Positions 48,686 to 59,268 of a stretch of DNA of 64,000 nt are shown one piece after another. The notes below the pieces were generated by a model, which did no database searches, was not told the origin of the DNA, and worked only from the letters and a program-made list of their open reading frames with translations. This stretch comes from Candidatus Limnocylindrales bacterium (GTDB lineage Bacteria; Desulfobacterota; Binatia; UBA1149; CAITLU01): contig DATNBU010000017.1 of NCBI GenBank assembly GCA_035571835.1, positions 294,687 through 358,686 of the forward strand, given 5' to 3'. Both the position numbers and the translations under genes were made by a program. Each line of letters begins with the position of its first letter. The first letter of the stretch is position 1.

Positions 48686-49981
48686 TCAGGCTGCGCGGCC
48701 GAGAGCCATCGGACTGCCCATATCGCGCGGGCGCGTGATCAGCCACAGCACGTAGAACAGATGACTGGCGACGGCAGCCGCGAGCAGGAAGAGATCGAGA
48801 TTGCCGGTCACGGCGGCGAACAGGAGCGCGTACGCGATGCCGTCGCGCTGTACGAAACGCGAGACGAACTCGTCGCCGGCGGCCGGAGCATGCGATGCCG
48901 GCGCGCCGCGCATCGTCGAAAGCGCCTGGACGCCGGCAGGCTCCGCGGACGCCGCTGCGCTGGAGCGTGTCGCGGACGTGCGCCTGCGCGCGTCCCAGGA
49001 TTCCCTGATGACGAAGACATACGCGATGCCGGTGCTGACGAGCACGCCGATGGTCGCAATCGTTGCCAGCAGCACGCCGGACGATTCGCGCGCGGCTCCG
49101 CCGGCCAGGCTCCACAGCAGCGCGATGTGCAGCACGGTGTCGCCGGCCAGATCGAGCTTCTCGCGGATGTCGGCGTCGGTGAAGCTTGCGCGCGCCAGCA
49201 CGATGCCCGACGCGCCGACCAGCCGCGCGAGAAAGTAAAGGAACGCGCCGACCACGCCGGCGGTAAAGCTTCCGCCTTCGAGGATCCACGCCGCAGCAAG
49301 GCCGATGACGAGCTTGATCGCCGAAATGCCCGCGGGCCCGAGCGCGGTGCCTCCGAGCAGCTCGGCCAGCGGTGGAGCGAGTGTCGGGCGCAAGCGCAGC
49401 ACGGGAAGCACGCGCTGCGGTCCGAACAGGTTCTCGATCAGCTTCTCTTCGGCATGCGCAGTCGAAACGTTGTCGCTCAGGCGCTGCTCGGAATGCGAAT
49501 CCAGATCGACGAGAGCGGCGTCGCGCGCCGAGTCCTCGTGAATCAGCGCGCCGAGGGCGGACGCAGCCGACGTCGTGCCGAGCTGCGCGGCAACACGCAC
49601 GGCGTCTTCCCGCGTCACGCAGGCGATCGGCGCCGAGATGCAGCCGCGCTCGCAGACACGGCCGAACGCCGGGAGCCTGCCGGCGTCCCGAATTGCGATC
49701 ATCGCCGTCAGCGAAAGGTACCATTCGGCGGCAATCGCGAGCATCGCGTCGTGCGGAGCGCCGGGAAGCTCGGCGAACTGATCGGCAGGCATGCAGCGCG
49801 TGGACGAATCGAGAAGCCCGCGGATTTCGGCGCCGAGCGCGCGGCGCTCGGGCGGATAGACGACGATGACGTCGAGACCGAGCAGGTGGCCGGCCTGCAC
49901 GTGGCGCTGCACGGACGGCACTCCGGCCAGCGTGGTAAGCGCTCCCCGGCCGCTGACCAGTACAAGGAGCGTTTCGGCCAT
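48686..49981 (-). CDS. Divergent CDP-alcohol phosphatidyltransferase-like membrane protein with nucleotidyltransferase-like N-terminus
   Basis: 431 residues. ATG at 49981; a much longer open frame upstream is not protein-like. The N-terminal 100 residues (LLVLVSGRGALTTLAGVPSV, VIVVYPPERRALGAE) resemble a MobA-like nucleotidyltransferase but lack a clear GxGTR motif. The C-terminal half has six or so helices and a partial CDP-alcohol motif: Ala263-Arg264, then Asp277 and Asp281 (REKLDLAGD), while the leading Asp-Gly and the central Gly are replaced. The two-domain layout recalls enzymes joining inositol phosphates to CDP-inositol. It may be inactive or have a different substrate. Divergent from the UbiA gene. 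Confidence 0.6.
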   Translation of the reverse strand: MAETLLVLVSGRGALTTLAGVPSVQRHVQAGHLLGLDVIVVYPPERRALGAEIRGLLDSSTRCMPADQFAELPGAPHDAMLAIAAEWYLSLTAMIAIRDAGRLPAFGRVCERGCISAPIACVTREDAVRVAAQLGTTSAASALGALIHEDSARDAALVDLDSHSEQRLSDNVSTAHAEEKLIENLFGPQRVLPVLRLRPTLAPPLAELLGGTALGPAGISAIKLVIGLAAAWILEGGSFTAGVVGAFLYFLARLVGASGIVLARASFTDADIREKLDLAGDTVLHIALLWSLAGGAARESSGVLLATIATIGVLVSTGIAYVFVIRESWDARRRTSATRSSAAASAEPAGVQALSTMRGAPASHAPAAGDEFVSRFVQRDGIAYALLFAAVTGNLDLFLLAAAVASHLFYVLWLITRPRDMGSPMALGRAA

Positions 49982-50134
49982 CGACAGCCTGTATATCGAG
50001 CCGGACCCCGGTAATCGAGCGGAAAGCTCGCAGCCGCCGGGCGAAGAGCGCGCAAGCATCGGTGCCGTGCCCGCAGGCGATTCTCGCATCATGACGGTTT
50101 GCGCCAGTGGCGACGGCCCGCGAAACTCCGGCCC

Positions 50135-51154
50135 ATGACTTCGAGAAGCTCCGTGGTTTCGAACTGGGGCGCCGTGATCGCGACCCAGAATCTGCCGAGA
50201 GGCGCCGAGATGGATCTCGTCTCGCGCTGGCTGCTGATCATTCGCGCAAGCGTTTTCCCGATGACGCTGTGCTCGGGCCTGATCGGCGGGCTGCTCGCCG
50301 TGCATTCGCCGGATACGAGCTTCGGGTGCTTTTTCCTCGCGCTCGTCGGCCTCGTGGTCGCGCACGCGGCCAACAACATGATCAACGACCTGTTCGACGT
50401 GATCGGAGGCGTCGATACGGCCGGTTACGTTCGCACGGTGTACGCGCCGCACCCGATCCTGTCGGGCCTGATCTCGAAGCAGGGGCTGATTGCAGCGATC
50501 CTCGTCGCCAACGTCATCGATCTTGCGATCCTCGTCCAGCTCGTCTCGCTGCGCGGGTGGCCGGTGCTCGTGTTCGCGCTGTCGGGCCTGTTCATCAGCG
50601 TCTTCTACGTGGCGCCGCCGCTCAAGCTGAAGCACCGCGGCCTCGGCGAGCCCGGCGTTGCGATCGTGTGGGGACCGCTGATGATCGGCGGCACGTACTT
50701 CGTGACGACCGGCTCTGCGCCGCCGTGGGTGTTTCTCGCGAGCCTTCCGTACGCGATGCTGGTGACGACCGTGCTGTTCGGGAAGCACGTCGACAAGCTC
50801 GATTCCGACGCGGCGAAGGGAATCCGAACGCTGCCGGTCATTCTCGGACGGGAACGTGCGCTGTCGTGGACGCGCGCGATGATGGCGGCGTATTTCGTGC
50901 TGGTCGCGCTGCTCGTCGTTACCGGCGTCGTCAGCGCATGGTGCCTGCTCGTGGTCGCCGCAATTCCGCGCCTGCTCGAGACGCTCGAGACGTTCCGAAA
51001 GCCGCCGCCGGACGGGCCGCCGCCGGGCTATCCGATCTGGCCGCTGTGGTACGTTGCGTGGGCGTTCCGTCTCAATCGCCGCGCCGGCGGGCTGTTCGTG
51101 CTCGGGCTGCTCGCCGATTGCCTGATCCCGCTGCACGTCTCGCTGCATCCGTAG
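50135..51154 (+). CDS. UbiA-family prenyltransferase
   Basis: About 339 residues, with eight to nine helices. First Asp-rich motif NNMINDLFDVIGGVDT, second KHVDKLDSDAAKGIRTLP; the order and spacing match the UbiA/MenA family. It would transfer a polyprenyl chain to an aromatic acceptor such as a quinone precursor, or a related ring. The start may be 50135 or 50210 (GAGAGG precedes the latter). It stands next to the UbiB-like gene and ccm operon, which fits quinone metabolism. Confidence 0.85.
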   Translation: MTSRSSVVSNWGAVIATQNLPRGAEMDLVSRWLLIIRASVFPMTLCSGLIGGLLAVHSPDTSFGCFFLALVGLVVAHAANNMINDLFDVIGGVDTAGYVRTVYAPHPILSGLISKQGLIAAILVANVIDLAILVQLVSLRGWPVLVFALSGLFISVFYVAPPLKLKHRGLGEPGVAIVWGPLMIGGTYFVTTGSAPPWVFLASLPYAMLVTTVLFGKHVDKLDSDAAKGIRTLPVILGRERALSWTRAMMAAYFVLVALLVVTGVVSAWCLLVVAAIPRLLETLETFRKPPPDGPPPGYPIWPLWYVAWAFRLNRRAGGLFVLGLLADCLIPLHVSLHP

Positions 51155-51344
51155 CGGCACAGCGGCTCGGCACATGGTGGCGGTGCCTTACCAGCATCCA
51201 CCGCGTGCCCGCCGATCGGGCAGCGCGCGTGTGCGGCGTTCTCTTGCCGGGCAGCGCTGCGGGCGCTCGGACGCGCGAAACTCCCGCAATTTCGCGGACG
51301 CACCAACGCCTGCGCGGAAATTGCGCTGGCCCCGGCGACTGCGG

Positions 51345-52667
51345 GTGCCGTGGCATGGCCGTTGCTGCTTCGACCGCGTGCTCGGTCTCGTCATGACGGC
51401 AGGCGGCGCACGCGGCGCCTACCAGGCCGGCGTAATGCGCCGGATCGCCGAGATTCCGTCGCTGCGCAACGCACCGTCGCCGTTTGCGATCATTACCGGC
51501 GCTTCGGCCGGGGCGATCAACGGGACGGCGCTTGCAGCGCGCGCAGCCGACTTCGGCGATGCCGGCGTCGACGTTGCGCGGCTGTGGTGCGAGCTGACCG
51601 TCGAGAAGGTTTTCCGCTCCGACATTCCGTCGCTCGTGACCACCGGCGCACTGCTCGCGCGCGATTTCCTGCTTGGCAGCATCCTCGGCCACACGGTCAC
51701 GCACGGAATCTTCGACACGTCTCCGCTCGAGGCGATGATGGAAGCGGCGTTTCCGCCGCACGGGATCGCCGATGCGATCCGTCGCGGACAGCTCTACGCC
51801 GTCGCCGTTACGGCAACGAGCTATCACTCCGGTCGGTCGTATACGTTCGTGCAGGGGCGGCGCGGGCATCCGGTCTGGTCGAAGTCGCGGCGGGTCGTGC
51901 TGCCGGCAGTCCTGACGCATCGCCACGTGCTCGCGTCCTCCGCGATCCCGATCCTGTTTCCGCCGGTCCGTATCGAGGAGGACACGGGGGGACTGTGGTT
52001 CGGCGATGGCGCGCTTCGCCTCGTTGCGCCGATGAGCCCCGCCATCCGCCTCGGCGCAACGCGTATCCTCGCGGTCGGCGTGCGTTCGTCGAGGGCGGCC
52101 GATACGCTCGCGCACGAGGAACGTGCGCCGACCACTGCCGACGGTGAGTCCGGACATCTCGCCTGTCCGCCTCTTGCCCAGGTCTGCGGCGTATTCTTCA
52201 ACGCGATCTTCCTCGATCATCTCGACGCCGACATCGATCACCTGCGCCGCATGAATACGCTGCTCGCGAATCATGTTCCGGCAGTCCACGAAGGAGCAGC
52301 CGGTGAGCCGGCCGCGCCGGCAGTCGAAGGCATGCGGCCGATCGAATCGCTGGTCGTGTCGCCTTCCGAGGATCTCGCGCTGATTGCCCAGCGATTCGCC
52401 CACCGGATGCCGCGCATCGTTCGCTACGTTCTCGACGGTCTCGGCATCCCCGACGCGCAGAGCGCCGACCTGATGAGCTATCTTCTGTTCGACGGGGCGT
52501 TCACGAGAACGCTCGTCGAAATTGGCTGGCGCGACGCCGATGCGCGCGCGGCCGAAATCGAGGATTTCATCCGCGGCGCCGAGCCGATGGCAGAACGGGT
52601 CACGCGCGCACCGCGAAAGCTGCGCGCGGTGCCGACGGTCGCCGGGGAAGCGGCCGAGCGCGCGTAG
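51345..52667 (+). CDS. Patatin-like phospholipase
   Basis: About 440 residues. The nucleotide-like loop GGARGAYQ, the nucleophile GASAGAING (GxSxG) and the Asp motif FGDGALRL are all visible, which define the patatin fold. GTG at 51345 is proposed; 51378 is an alternative, and the open frame extends further upstream with unlikely sequence. The family hydrolyses phospholipids or acylglycerols. The C-terminal 170 residues form an added helical domain. Confidence 0.82.
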   Translation: MPWHGRCCFDRVLGLVMTAGGARGAYQAGVMRRIAEIPSLRNAPSPFAIITGASAGAINGTALAARAADFGDAGVDVARLWCELTVEKVFRSDIPSLVTTGALLARDFLLGSILGHTVTHGIFDTSPLEAMMEAAFPPHGIADAIRRGQLYAVAVTATSYHSGRSYTFVQGRRGHPVWSKSRRVVLPAVLTHRHVLASSAIPILFPPVRIEEDTGGLWFGDGALRLVAPMSPAIRLGATRILAVGVRSSRAADTLAHEERAPTTADGESGHLACPPLAQVCGVFFNAIFLDHLDADIDHLRRMNTLLANHVPAVHEGAAGEPAAPAVEGMRPIESLVVSPSEDLALIAQRFAHRMPRIVRYVLDGLGIPDAQSADLMSYLLFDGAFTRTLVEIGWRDADARAAEIEDFIRGAEPMAERVTRAPRKLRAVPTVAGEAAERA

Positions 52668-52774
52668 CCGACACCCGGGATCGCCGCGTTTCCAAACCCG
52701 CCCGTTCCGCATAAGTTCCCGCCGCCGGCAAAGGGAAGCCTTGCCGAGCCCCCGACCTTCAAGGAGTTCGTTTC

Positions 52775-53956
<1,182 letters not shown>

Positions 53957-53979
53957 ACGAGACGGAATCCATTCAAGGG

Positions 53980-54054
53980 AAGGCTTGCCTGCCAACCGGG
54001 GCAGGAATGCAGTGCGCTTCGCAAAGAGGCTCATGACCGGGGCAGGCAGCCTTT
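53980..54054 (+). terminator. Possible terminator after the thiolase gene
   Basis: Arms AAGGCTTGCCTGCC (53980-53993) and GGCAGGCAGCCTT (54041-54053) pair with one bulge, and the second arm is followed by TTCTTTTCG. The 47-base loop makes it weak; inference only. Confidence 0.3.
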
Positions 54055-54078
54055 TCTTTTCGTGCTACAACTCGAGTC

Positions 54079-54549
54079 GTGGATACGACTCGTAAAGTGA
54101 TCCTGGTCGCGAGCGCATCGAGCCCGGACCGTGCGATTGCGCTCGAGCGCCTGCTCGGCGCCGCGGCGGCTCGTTCCGGCTGGGGGGAGCGCCTGGAGAT
54201 CCGCGTCGGAGGCATCGAAAGCGGTGCCGGCCGGCTCAGCGATGCCGGAACGGCTGCGCTCAAGGCGCTCGGCATCGACGCCGAAGGCTCGATCTGTCCC
54301 GATCTCGACCGCCGCCCGCAGCTTCTCGAGAACGCGGCAATCGTCGTCTGCGATCGCGGCGACGTGGCCGATGTGCTCGTCGACTGGGACGAAGCCGGCG
54401 AAGCCACGTTCGTCTGCGTGAGCGAGCTCGCCGACTCCGACGACGGAAGCGACGACGAAGACGCTTTGCCGATCGGCGACGAGGTTCGCGGCTACGAAAG
54501 TCGCATCGACGAAGTGCTGCGACGCACGGTGGCAGACAGCGCGGCCTGA
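54079..54549 (+). CDS. LMW-phosphotyrosine-phosphatase-like fold, no catalytic Cys
   Basis: 156 residues, GTG start. The order of segments (VILVASASSPDRAIALERLL, LEIRVGGIESGAGRLSDAG, ALKALGIDAEGSICPDLD, NAAIVVCDRGDVADVL) follows the LMW-PTP fold. The normal CxxxxCR loop at the N-terminus is replaced by ASASSPDR, so the phosphatase reaction is not expected. Might be a binding or regulatory relative. Assignment by fold pattern, moderately sure. Confidence 0.5.
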   Translation: MDTTRKVILVASASSPDRAIALERLLGAAAARSGWGERLEIRVGGIESGAGRLSDAGTAALKALGIDAEGSICPDLDRRPQLLENAAIVVCDRGDVADVLVDWDEAGEATFVCVSELADSDDGSDDEDALPIGDEVRGYESRIDEVLRRTVADSAA

Positions 54550-54661
54550 GCGCTGCCCGCAACGCTACTCTGCTGCGTCTCGCGCAACCACAGCGGGCGC
54601 TTCACGACGGGAAATGCCGGCGCATTGAATGAGCGCATTTCCTTGACGTATAACCGAAGGC

Positions 54662-55660
54662 TTGGAGAATTCCCCGGATACGTCTCCCGTCGCTTCCGTT
54701 CCGCAAGCTCGTGGAGTCGAACGCGGCAAGGAGCGGTTGCTCCGCTGGCGTCCGCTTCGCCAGGCCGCTGCGATCCTCGTGGCGGCGCCGGTTCTCGTCG
54801 CGCTGCGTCTCGGCGATCCAGGGCCCGGCACCACCGAATGGCCGCTCGCCGAGCTGCCCGAACCGTCGGGCATCGTCTATCACCCGATTCGCAAGACCCT
54901 GTTCGTCGTCGGCGATGAAGGCGACATCGGCGAAGTCTCACTCGACGGAAAGCTCGTGCACGAGCTGCATCTCGGCGGAGATCTCGAGGCCATTTCCGTC
55001 GATCCGAAGAGCGGCCTTCTGTATGTCGCGCGCGAAGGTCACGAAGTGATCTTCGAAGTGCGGCCCGACGATTTCAGGATCGTGCGGCGTTTCACGATCG
55101 ATCGCAGCTACAAGGGAGACCCCAACTTTCTTCGGCGCGGCGGAGACGGCGTCGAAGGCCTCGCGTTCGTTCCCGACGACAGTGATCCGGAAGGCGCGCA
55201 TCTGTGGGTCGTCAACCAGTACGATCCTCCGGTGCTCGTCGAGCTCGCGATCCCGATGCGCACGTCGAAGGAGAAGTTTCTGACGGCGACGATCCGGCGC
55301 GCGATTCCGATCGATTCCGCGCCGCTTTCCGAAGTCACGTGGATGCCGGGGTCGCGCGAGTTCCTCGTGCTCTCCGCGCTGTGGAAGCGCGTCTCCGTGC
55401 TCGACGCCGACGGCAACTACGAGCGCAGCGTGCGCATCCCCGGATTCATGCCGGAGGGAATCACCGAGCTGCCCGGCGGCCGTTTCGCGATCGCACAGGA
55501 CTCCGGCGGCCTCGTCGTGTGGAAACCCGAGAGCGACCCGTTCCGCGGCGACGCTGCCACCGGGCCGCCGCCTCCCGACAAGCGCGACGACGTCCGCGGA
55601 GCCGCCTCCACGTTGCCGGTTGCCGCAGCGCGCAAGCCGCCGCCCAAAACCGCCCACTGA
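54662..55660 (+). CDS. SdiA-regulated-family beta-propeller protein
   Basis: 332 residues. A TTG start at 54662 is used because no better codon lies before the membrane segment (LRQAAAILVAAPVLVAL at about 33-49). The rest is a propeller with ELPEPSGIVYHPIRKTLFVVGDEG, GGDLEAISVDPKSGLLYVAREG and VEGLAFVPDDSD, matching the SdiA-regulated domain. Function in the family unknown; probably periplasmic and membrane-anchored. A REP-like repeat begins at its stop codon. Confidence 0.72.
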   Translation: MENSPDTSPVASVPQARGVERGKERLLRWRPLRQAAAILVAAPVLVALRLGDPGPGTTEWPLAELPEPSGIVYHPIRKTLFVVGDEGDIGEVSLDGKLVHELHLGGDLEAISVDPKSGLLYVAREGHEVIFEVRPDDFRIVRRFTIDRSYKGDPNFLRRGGDGVEGLAFVPDDSDPEGAHLWVVNQYDPPVLVELAIPMRTSKEKFLTATIRRAIPIDSAPLSEVTWMPGSREFLVLSALWKRVSVLDADGNYERSVRIPGFMPEGITELPGGRFAIAQDSGGLVVWKPESDPFRGDAATGPPPPDKRDDVRGAASTLPVAAARKPPPKTAH

Positions 55661-55709
55661 AATCGGGGACAGACACCGATTTCGTCAAATCGGTGTCTGT
55701 CCCCGATTT
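55660..55709. repeat. REP-like hairpin repeat
   Basis: Two 23-bp inverted arms (55660-55682 and 55687-55709) with a 4-base loop. The arm contains GGGGACAGACACCGATTT and is the same as the first two units at 32212. It starts in the final base of the preceding stop codon. Could stop or stabilise transcripts between genes. Confidence 0.85.
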
Positions 55710-55826
55710 CGATCCGCGGCGGCAGTCGATGTCGCCGTCAAACTCGAATATTGTCGGCTTTTTGCGAGAGCCCGAGTTCCCGATCAGGTTCCCACGTTCC
55801 CAGGTTCCGATGACGACCGGCAAGCG

Positions 55827-57434
55827 ATGACAACCAGCAAGCACACATCGAAGAAGACTCCTTCCGCGCCGAGGTCCGGTGCCCGAAAGCCGACCGCCCT
55901 GGTCACCCGTACGCAGCCGAGGAAGCTCGCGGCTGTCGTGCTCGCGGCCGGACAGGGCAAGCGAATGCTCTCTCCCCGCGCGAAGGTCGTTCATGAGATC
56001 GCTGGATTGCCGCTGGTCTCGCATGTGCTCGCGGCGATCGAGCCGCTCGGCTGTGCGCCGGCGGTCGTCGTGGTCGGCCACGACGCCGATTCGGTATGCG
56101 CCGCGATTGCCGGAAAGGCCGCGACCGCCGTGCAGCGCGAGCAGCTCGGAACCGGGCACGCCGTGCTGCAGGCGCGCAAGGCTCTCGCCGGCTTCGACGG
56201 CGACGTGCTCGTTCTTTGCGGCGACGTTCCGCTGCTGCGCACCGAGACCATCCGCGAGCTGGTGCGCCTGCACCGCCGTGTCGGTGCCAAGGCCACCGTG
56301 CTGAGCGCCGTCGTCGACGATCCGTCGGGATACGGACGCATCGTGCGTGGCGAAACGGACGGCGACATCCGCATCGTCGAGGATGCCGATGCGAGTCCCG
56401 ACCAGCTCGAGCTCGACGAGATCAACACCGGCACGTACTGCTTCGACGCGGGCTTCCTGTTCCAGCGCCTTTCACGGCTCGAACGCAACAACGCGCAGGG
56501 CGAGTACTACCTGACCGACCTCGTCGAAGCCGCCGCCGCCGACAACTCGGCCGCGTGCGTGACGCTCGAAGACGGCGAAGAGGGCCACGGCGTGAACACG
56601 CGCGCCGACCTCGCGCGCATCGAAAGCATTCTGCAGGAGCGGCTGATCACTCGCGCAATGGAAGGCGGCGTCACGTTTCTCGACCCTGCGACCGCAATCC
56701 TTTCGACGCGCACGCAGATCGGACCCGAGACCGTCATCGGCCCCGCGGTCCGGCTCGAAGGCGATGTCCGCATCGGTCGCGGCTGCGTTCTCGAGGGCTC
56801 GACGCACCTTCGCGATACCGTCGTCGAAGACGGCGCGCTGCTGCGCTGGGGCGTCGTCGCCGATCGCGCGCACATCGGATCCGGAGCGCGGGTCGGGCCG
56901 TTCGCGCATCTGCGGCCCGAAGCCGAGCTCGGCGAGGACGTGCACATCGGCAACTTCGTCGAGGTCAAGAAGGCCACCGTCGGTGCGCGTTCGAAGGCGA
57001 ATCATCTCGCCTACATCGGCGACGCGACGGTCGGCCGCGACGTCAACATCGGCGCCGGCACGATCACCTGCAACTACGACGGCGTCGACAAGCACCGGAC
57101 AATGATCGGAGATCGCGTGCAGATCGGCAGTGACACGCAGCTGGTCGCCCCGGTCAGCGTGGGCGCCGACGCGTACATTGCGGCCGGATCGACGATCTCG
57201 AAGGACGTCGAGGCGGGCTCGCTCGCATTCAACGAAAAACCGCAGCGCGGCCGCAGCGGATGGGTCGAGGCGTTCCGCGCGCGCAAGGCCGCAGCCAAGC
57301 CTTCGCTTGCGAAGTCCGCAACCAAGCCTTCGCTCGCCAAGTCTGCGGGCAAGTCGTCGCTCGCCAAACCTGCGGCCAAGCCTTCACTCGCGAAGCCTGC
57401 AACCGGGACCGCGCGCGCGGCAAGGAAGCGATAA
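55827..57434 (+). CDS. glmU: Bifunctional N-acetylglucosamine-1-P uridyltransferase / glucosamine-1-P acetyltransferase
   Basis: 535 residues. ATG at 55827 leaves a 32-residue basic extension before KLAAVVLAAGQGKRM, the nucleotidyltransferase signature. Other blocks are VQREQLGTGHAVLQA, CGDVPLLR, and EINTGTYCF. The C-terminal left-handed beta-helix hexapeptide repeats (IGPETVIGPAVRLEGDVRIG, ANHLAYIGDATVGRDVNIGA, TITCNYDG) carry the acetyltransferase. The last 47 residues hold four copies of a 9-residue AKPSLAKSA-type repeat, absent from ordinary GlmU. Gives UDP-GlcNAc for peptidoglycan and lipopolysaccharide. Followed after four bases by glmS. Confidence 0.95.
   Translation: MTTSKHTSKKTPSAPRSGARKPTALVTRTQPRKLAAVVLAAGQGKRMLSPRAKVVHEIAGLPLVSHVLAAIEPLGCAPAVVVVGHDADSVCAAIAGKAATAVQREQLGTGHAVLQARKALAGFDGDVLVLCGDVPLLRTETIRELVRLHRRVGAKATVLSAVVDDPSGYGRIVRGETDGDIRIVEDADASPDQLELDEINTGTYCFDAGFLFQRLSRLERNNAQGEYYLTDLVEAAAADNSAACVTLEDGEEGHGVNTRADLARIESILQERLITRAMEGGVTFLDPATAILSTRTQIGPETVIGPAVRLEGDVRIGRGCVLEGSTHLRDTVVEDGALLRWGVVADRAHIGSGARVGPFAHLRPEAELGEDVHIGNFVEVKKATVGARSKANHLAYIGDATVGRDVNIGAGTITCNYDGVDKHRTMIGDRVQIGSDTQLVAPVSVGADAYIAAGSTISKDVEAGSLAFNEKPQRGRSGWVEAFRARKAAAKPSLAKSATKPSLAKSAGKSSLAKPAAKPSLAKPATGTARAARKR
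57294..57401 (+). repeat. Four 27-bp tandem repeats at the end of glmU
   Basis: Each unit encodes a 9-residue block such as AKPSLAKSA or GKSSLAKPA. Units start at 57294, 57321, 57348 and 57375; they differ mostly at third positions and at Ser/Pro and Ala/Thr/Gly sites. The tail is Lys/Ala-rich like a linker or a histone-H1-like segment. Confidence 0.85.
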
Positions 57435-57438
57435 CGGT

Positions 57439-59268
57439 ATGTGCGGAATCGTCGGATACGTCGGGCACCGCGAAGCCGAGGGCGTGCTGGTCGGAGGCCT
57501 GCGCAAGCTCGAATACCGCGGATACGATTCCGCCGGCCTTGCGATCCTCGACAGCGGCCGGCTCGACGTTCGCCGTGCAGTCGGCAAGCTCGACAATCTC
57601 CAGTCGCTTCTGAACGGCCATCCGATGGCCGGCACGACCGGGATCGGACACACGCGATGGGCGACGCACGGCCGTCCGTCCGAGCGCAACGCGCACCCGC
57701 ATCGCGCCGGCGACATCGTCGTGATCCACAACGGCATCATCGAGAACTTTCTGCAGCTGCGCGGCGAGCTCGCCGCTGCGGGCTGCGAGATGACGTCGGA
57801 TACCGACACCGAAGTGATCGGGCACCTGATCGAAATGGAGCGGCGCAGCGGAAAGACGCTGGCAGACGCGACGCGCGCAGCGATCGGCCGACTCCGCGGG
57901 TCGTTCGCGATCGTCGCATTGTCGTCGTCGGAGCCCGACCGCCTGGTGGCGGCCAAGAATGCGACCCCGGTCGTCGTGGGCATCGGCGACGGTGAGAACA
58001 TCGTAGCGTCCGACATCCCGGCGCTGCTCGACTACACGCGCGACGTGCTGTTCCTCGAGGACGGCGAGATGGCCGAAGTGACCGCAACGTCGGTCGTGGT
58101 CACGACGTTCGCCGGCGCGCCGGTCAATCGCGCGTCGCGCCGCATCACGTGGGATCCTGTGACCGCGCAGAAAGGCGGATACAAGCACTTCCTGCTCAAG
58201 GAGATCCACGAGCAGCCGGTCGCGATCGTCGACACGCTTCGCGGGCGGCTCTGCCAGGACACGCAGACGGTCTGCCTGGATGAGCTCGAGGCCCTCGAGA
58301 AGCAGCTCGACCGCATCGACCGCCTGACGATCGTCGCATGCGGCACCGCGTGGCATGCCGCACTGATCGGCCGCTACGCGATCGAGCGCCTCGCCCGCAT
58401 CCACGTCGACGTCGATTACGGCAGCGAATACCGCTACCGCGATCCGGTCGCCGACGAGCGCACGCTGATGATCGTGGTTTCGCAGTCGGGCGAGACGGCC
58501 GATACCCTCGCGGCGGTCGACGCCGCGCACGAGCGCGGCGCTCCGGTGCTGGCGATCTGCAACGTCGTCGACTCGTCGATCGCGCGCCGTGCCGACCACG
58601 TGCTGTACACGCATGCCGGCCCGGAGATCAGCGTCGCGAGCACCAAGGCGTTCACGACCCAGCTGTCGGCGCTCTACCTTCTCGCGGTCTGGCTGGGGCG
58701 CCGCAAGGGCGCGCTGTCGAGCGAGGACGAGGCGCGCTACGTGCAGGCGCTCGTCGAGCTTCCGCTGCTGATGGAAACCGCGCTCAAGGAAGAAGAGAAG
58801 ATCGCGCGCATCGCGCGCCAGATCTCGCCGGCGACCGACATGCTCTACCTCGGCCGCGGCGTGAACTATCCGGTCGCGCTCGAGGGCGCACTCAAGCTCA
58901 AGGAAATTTCGTACATCCACGCCGAGGGCTATCCGTCCGGCGAGATGAAGCATGGGCCCATCGCGCTGATCGACGAGACGATGCCGGTGCTGGTGCTCGC
59001 GCCCAAAGACGACGTCTACGAGAAGACGATCAGCAACCTGATGGAAGTCCAGTCGCGCGGCGGCCGCATCTTCGCCGTCACCGACCAGGCCGACGACGAG
59101 CTCATGCGAATCTCCGAGTGGGTCATTGCGGTGCCTCACACCGAAAGCCTGATGATGCCGGTGCTGCTGACCGTGCCGCTTCAGCTTCTGGCGTATCACG
59201 TGGCCGTCGAGCGCGGCACCGACGTCGACCAGCCGCGCAACCTCGCCAAGAGCGTGACCGTGGAATGA
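57439..59268 (+). CDS. glmS: Glutamine-fructose-6-phosphate aminotransferase
   Basis: 609 residues. Cys2 of MCGIVGYVG is the glutaminase nucleophile; KLEYRGYDSAG and GIGHTRWATHG complete that domain. Two SIS sugar domains follow (CGTAWHAALIG, SQSGETADTLAA, VASTKAFTTQ, YPSGEMKHGPIALID). Makes glucosamine-6-P for the GlmU pathway. Just four bases after glmU, so co-expressed. No glmS ribozyme recognised. Confidence 0.97.
   Translation: MCGIVGYVGHREAEGVLVGGLRKLEYRGYDSAGLAILDSGRLDVRRAVGKLDNLQSLLNGHPMAGTTGIGHTRWATHGRPSERNAHPHRAGDIVVIHNGIIENFLQLRGELAAAGCEMTSDTDTEVIGHLIEMERRSGKTLADATRAAIGRLRGSFAIVALSSSEPDRLVAAKNATPVVVGIGDGENIVASDIPALLDYTRDVLFLEDGEMAEVTATSVVVTTFAGAPVNRASRRITWDPVTAQKGGYKHFLLKEIHEQPVAIVDTLRGRLCQDTQTVCLDELEALEKQLDRIDRLTIVACGTAWHAALIGRYAIERLARIHVDVDYGSEYRYRDPVADERTLMIVVSQSGETADTLAAVDAAHERGAPVLAICNVVDSSIARRADHVLYTHAGPEISVASTKAFTTQLSALYLLAVWLGRRKGALSSEDEARYVQALVELPLLMETALKEEEKIARIARQISPATDMLYLGRGVNYPVALEGALKLKEISYIHAEGYPSGEMKHGPIALIDETMPVLVLAPKDDVYEKTISNLMEVQSRGGRIFAVTDQADDELMRISEWVIAVPHTESLMMPVLLTVPLQLLAYHVAVERGTDVDQPRNLAKSVTVE

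Noticed and set aside
49982-51175. Minus-strand extension making an 829-residue protein with the CDP-alcohol-like gene
   Set aside because: The added part is antisense to the UbiA prenyltransferase and looks random; the start at 49981 is used.
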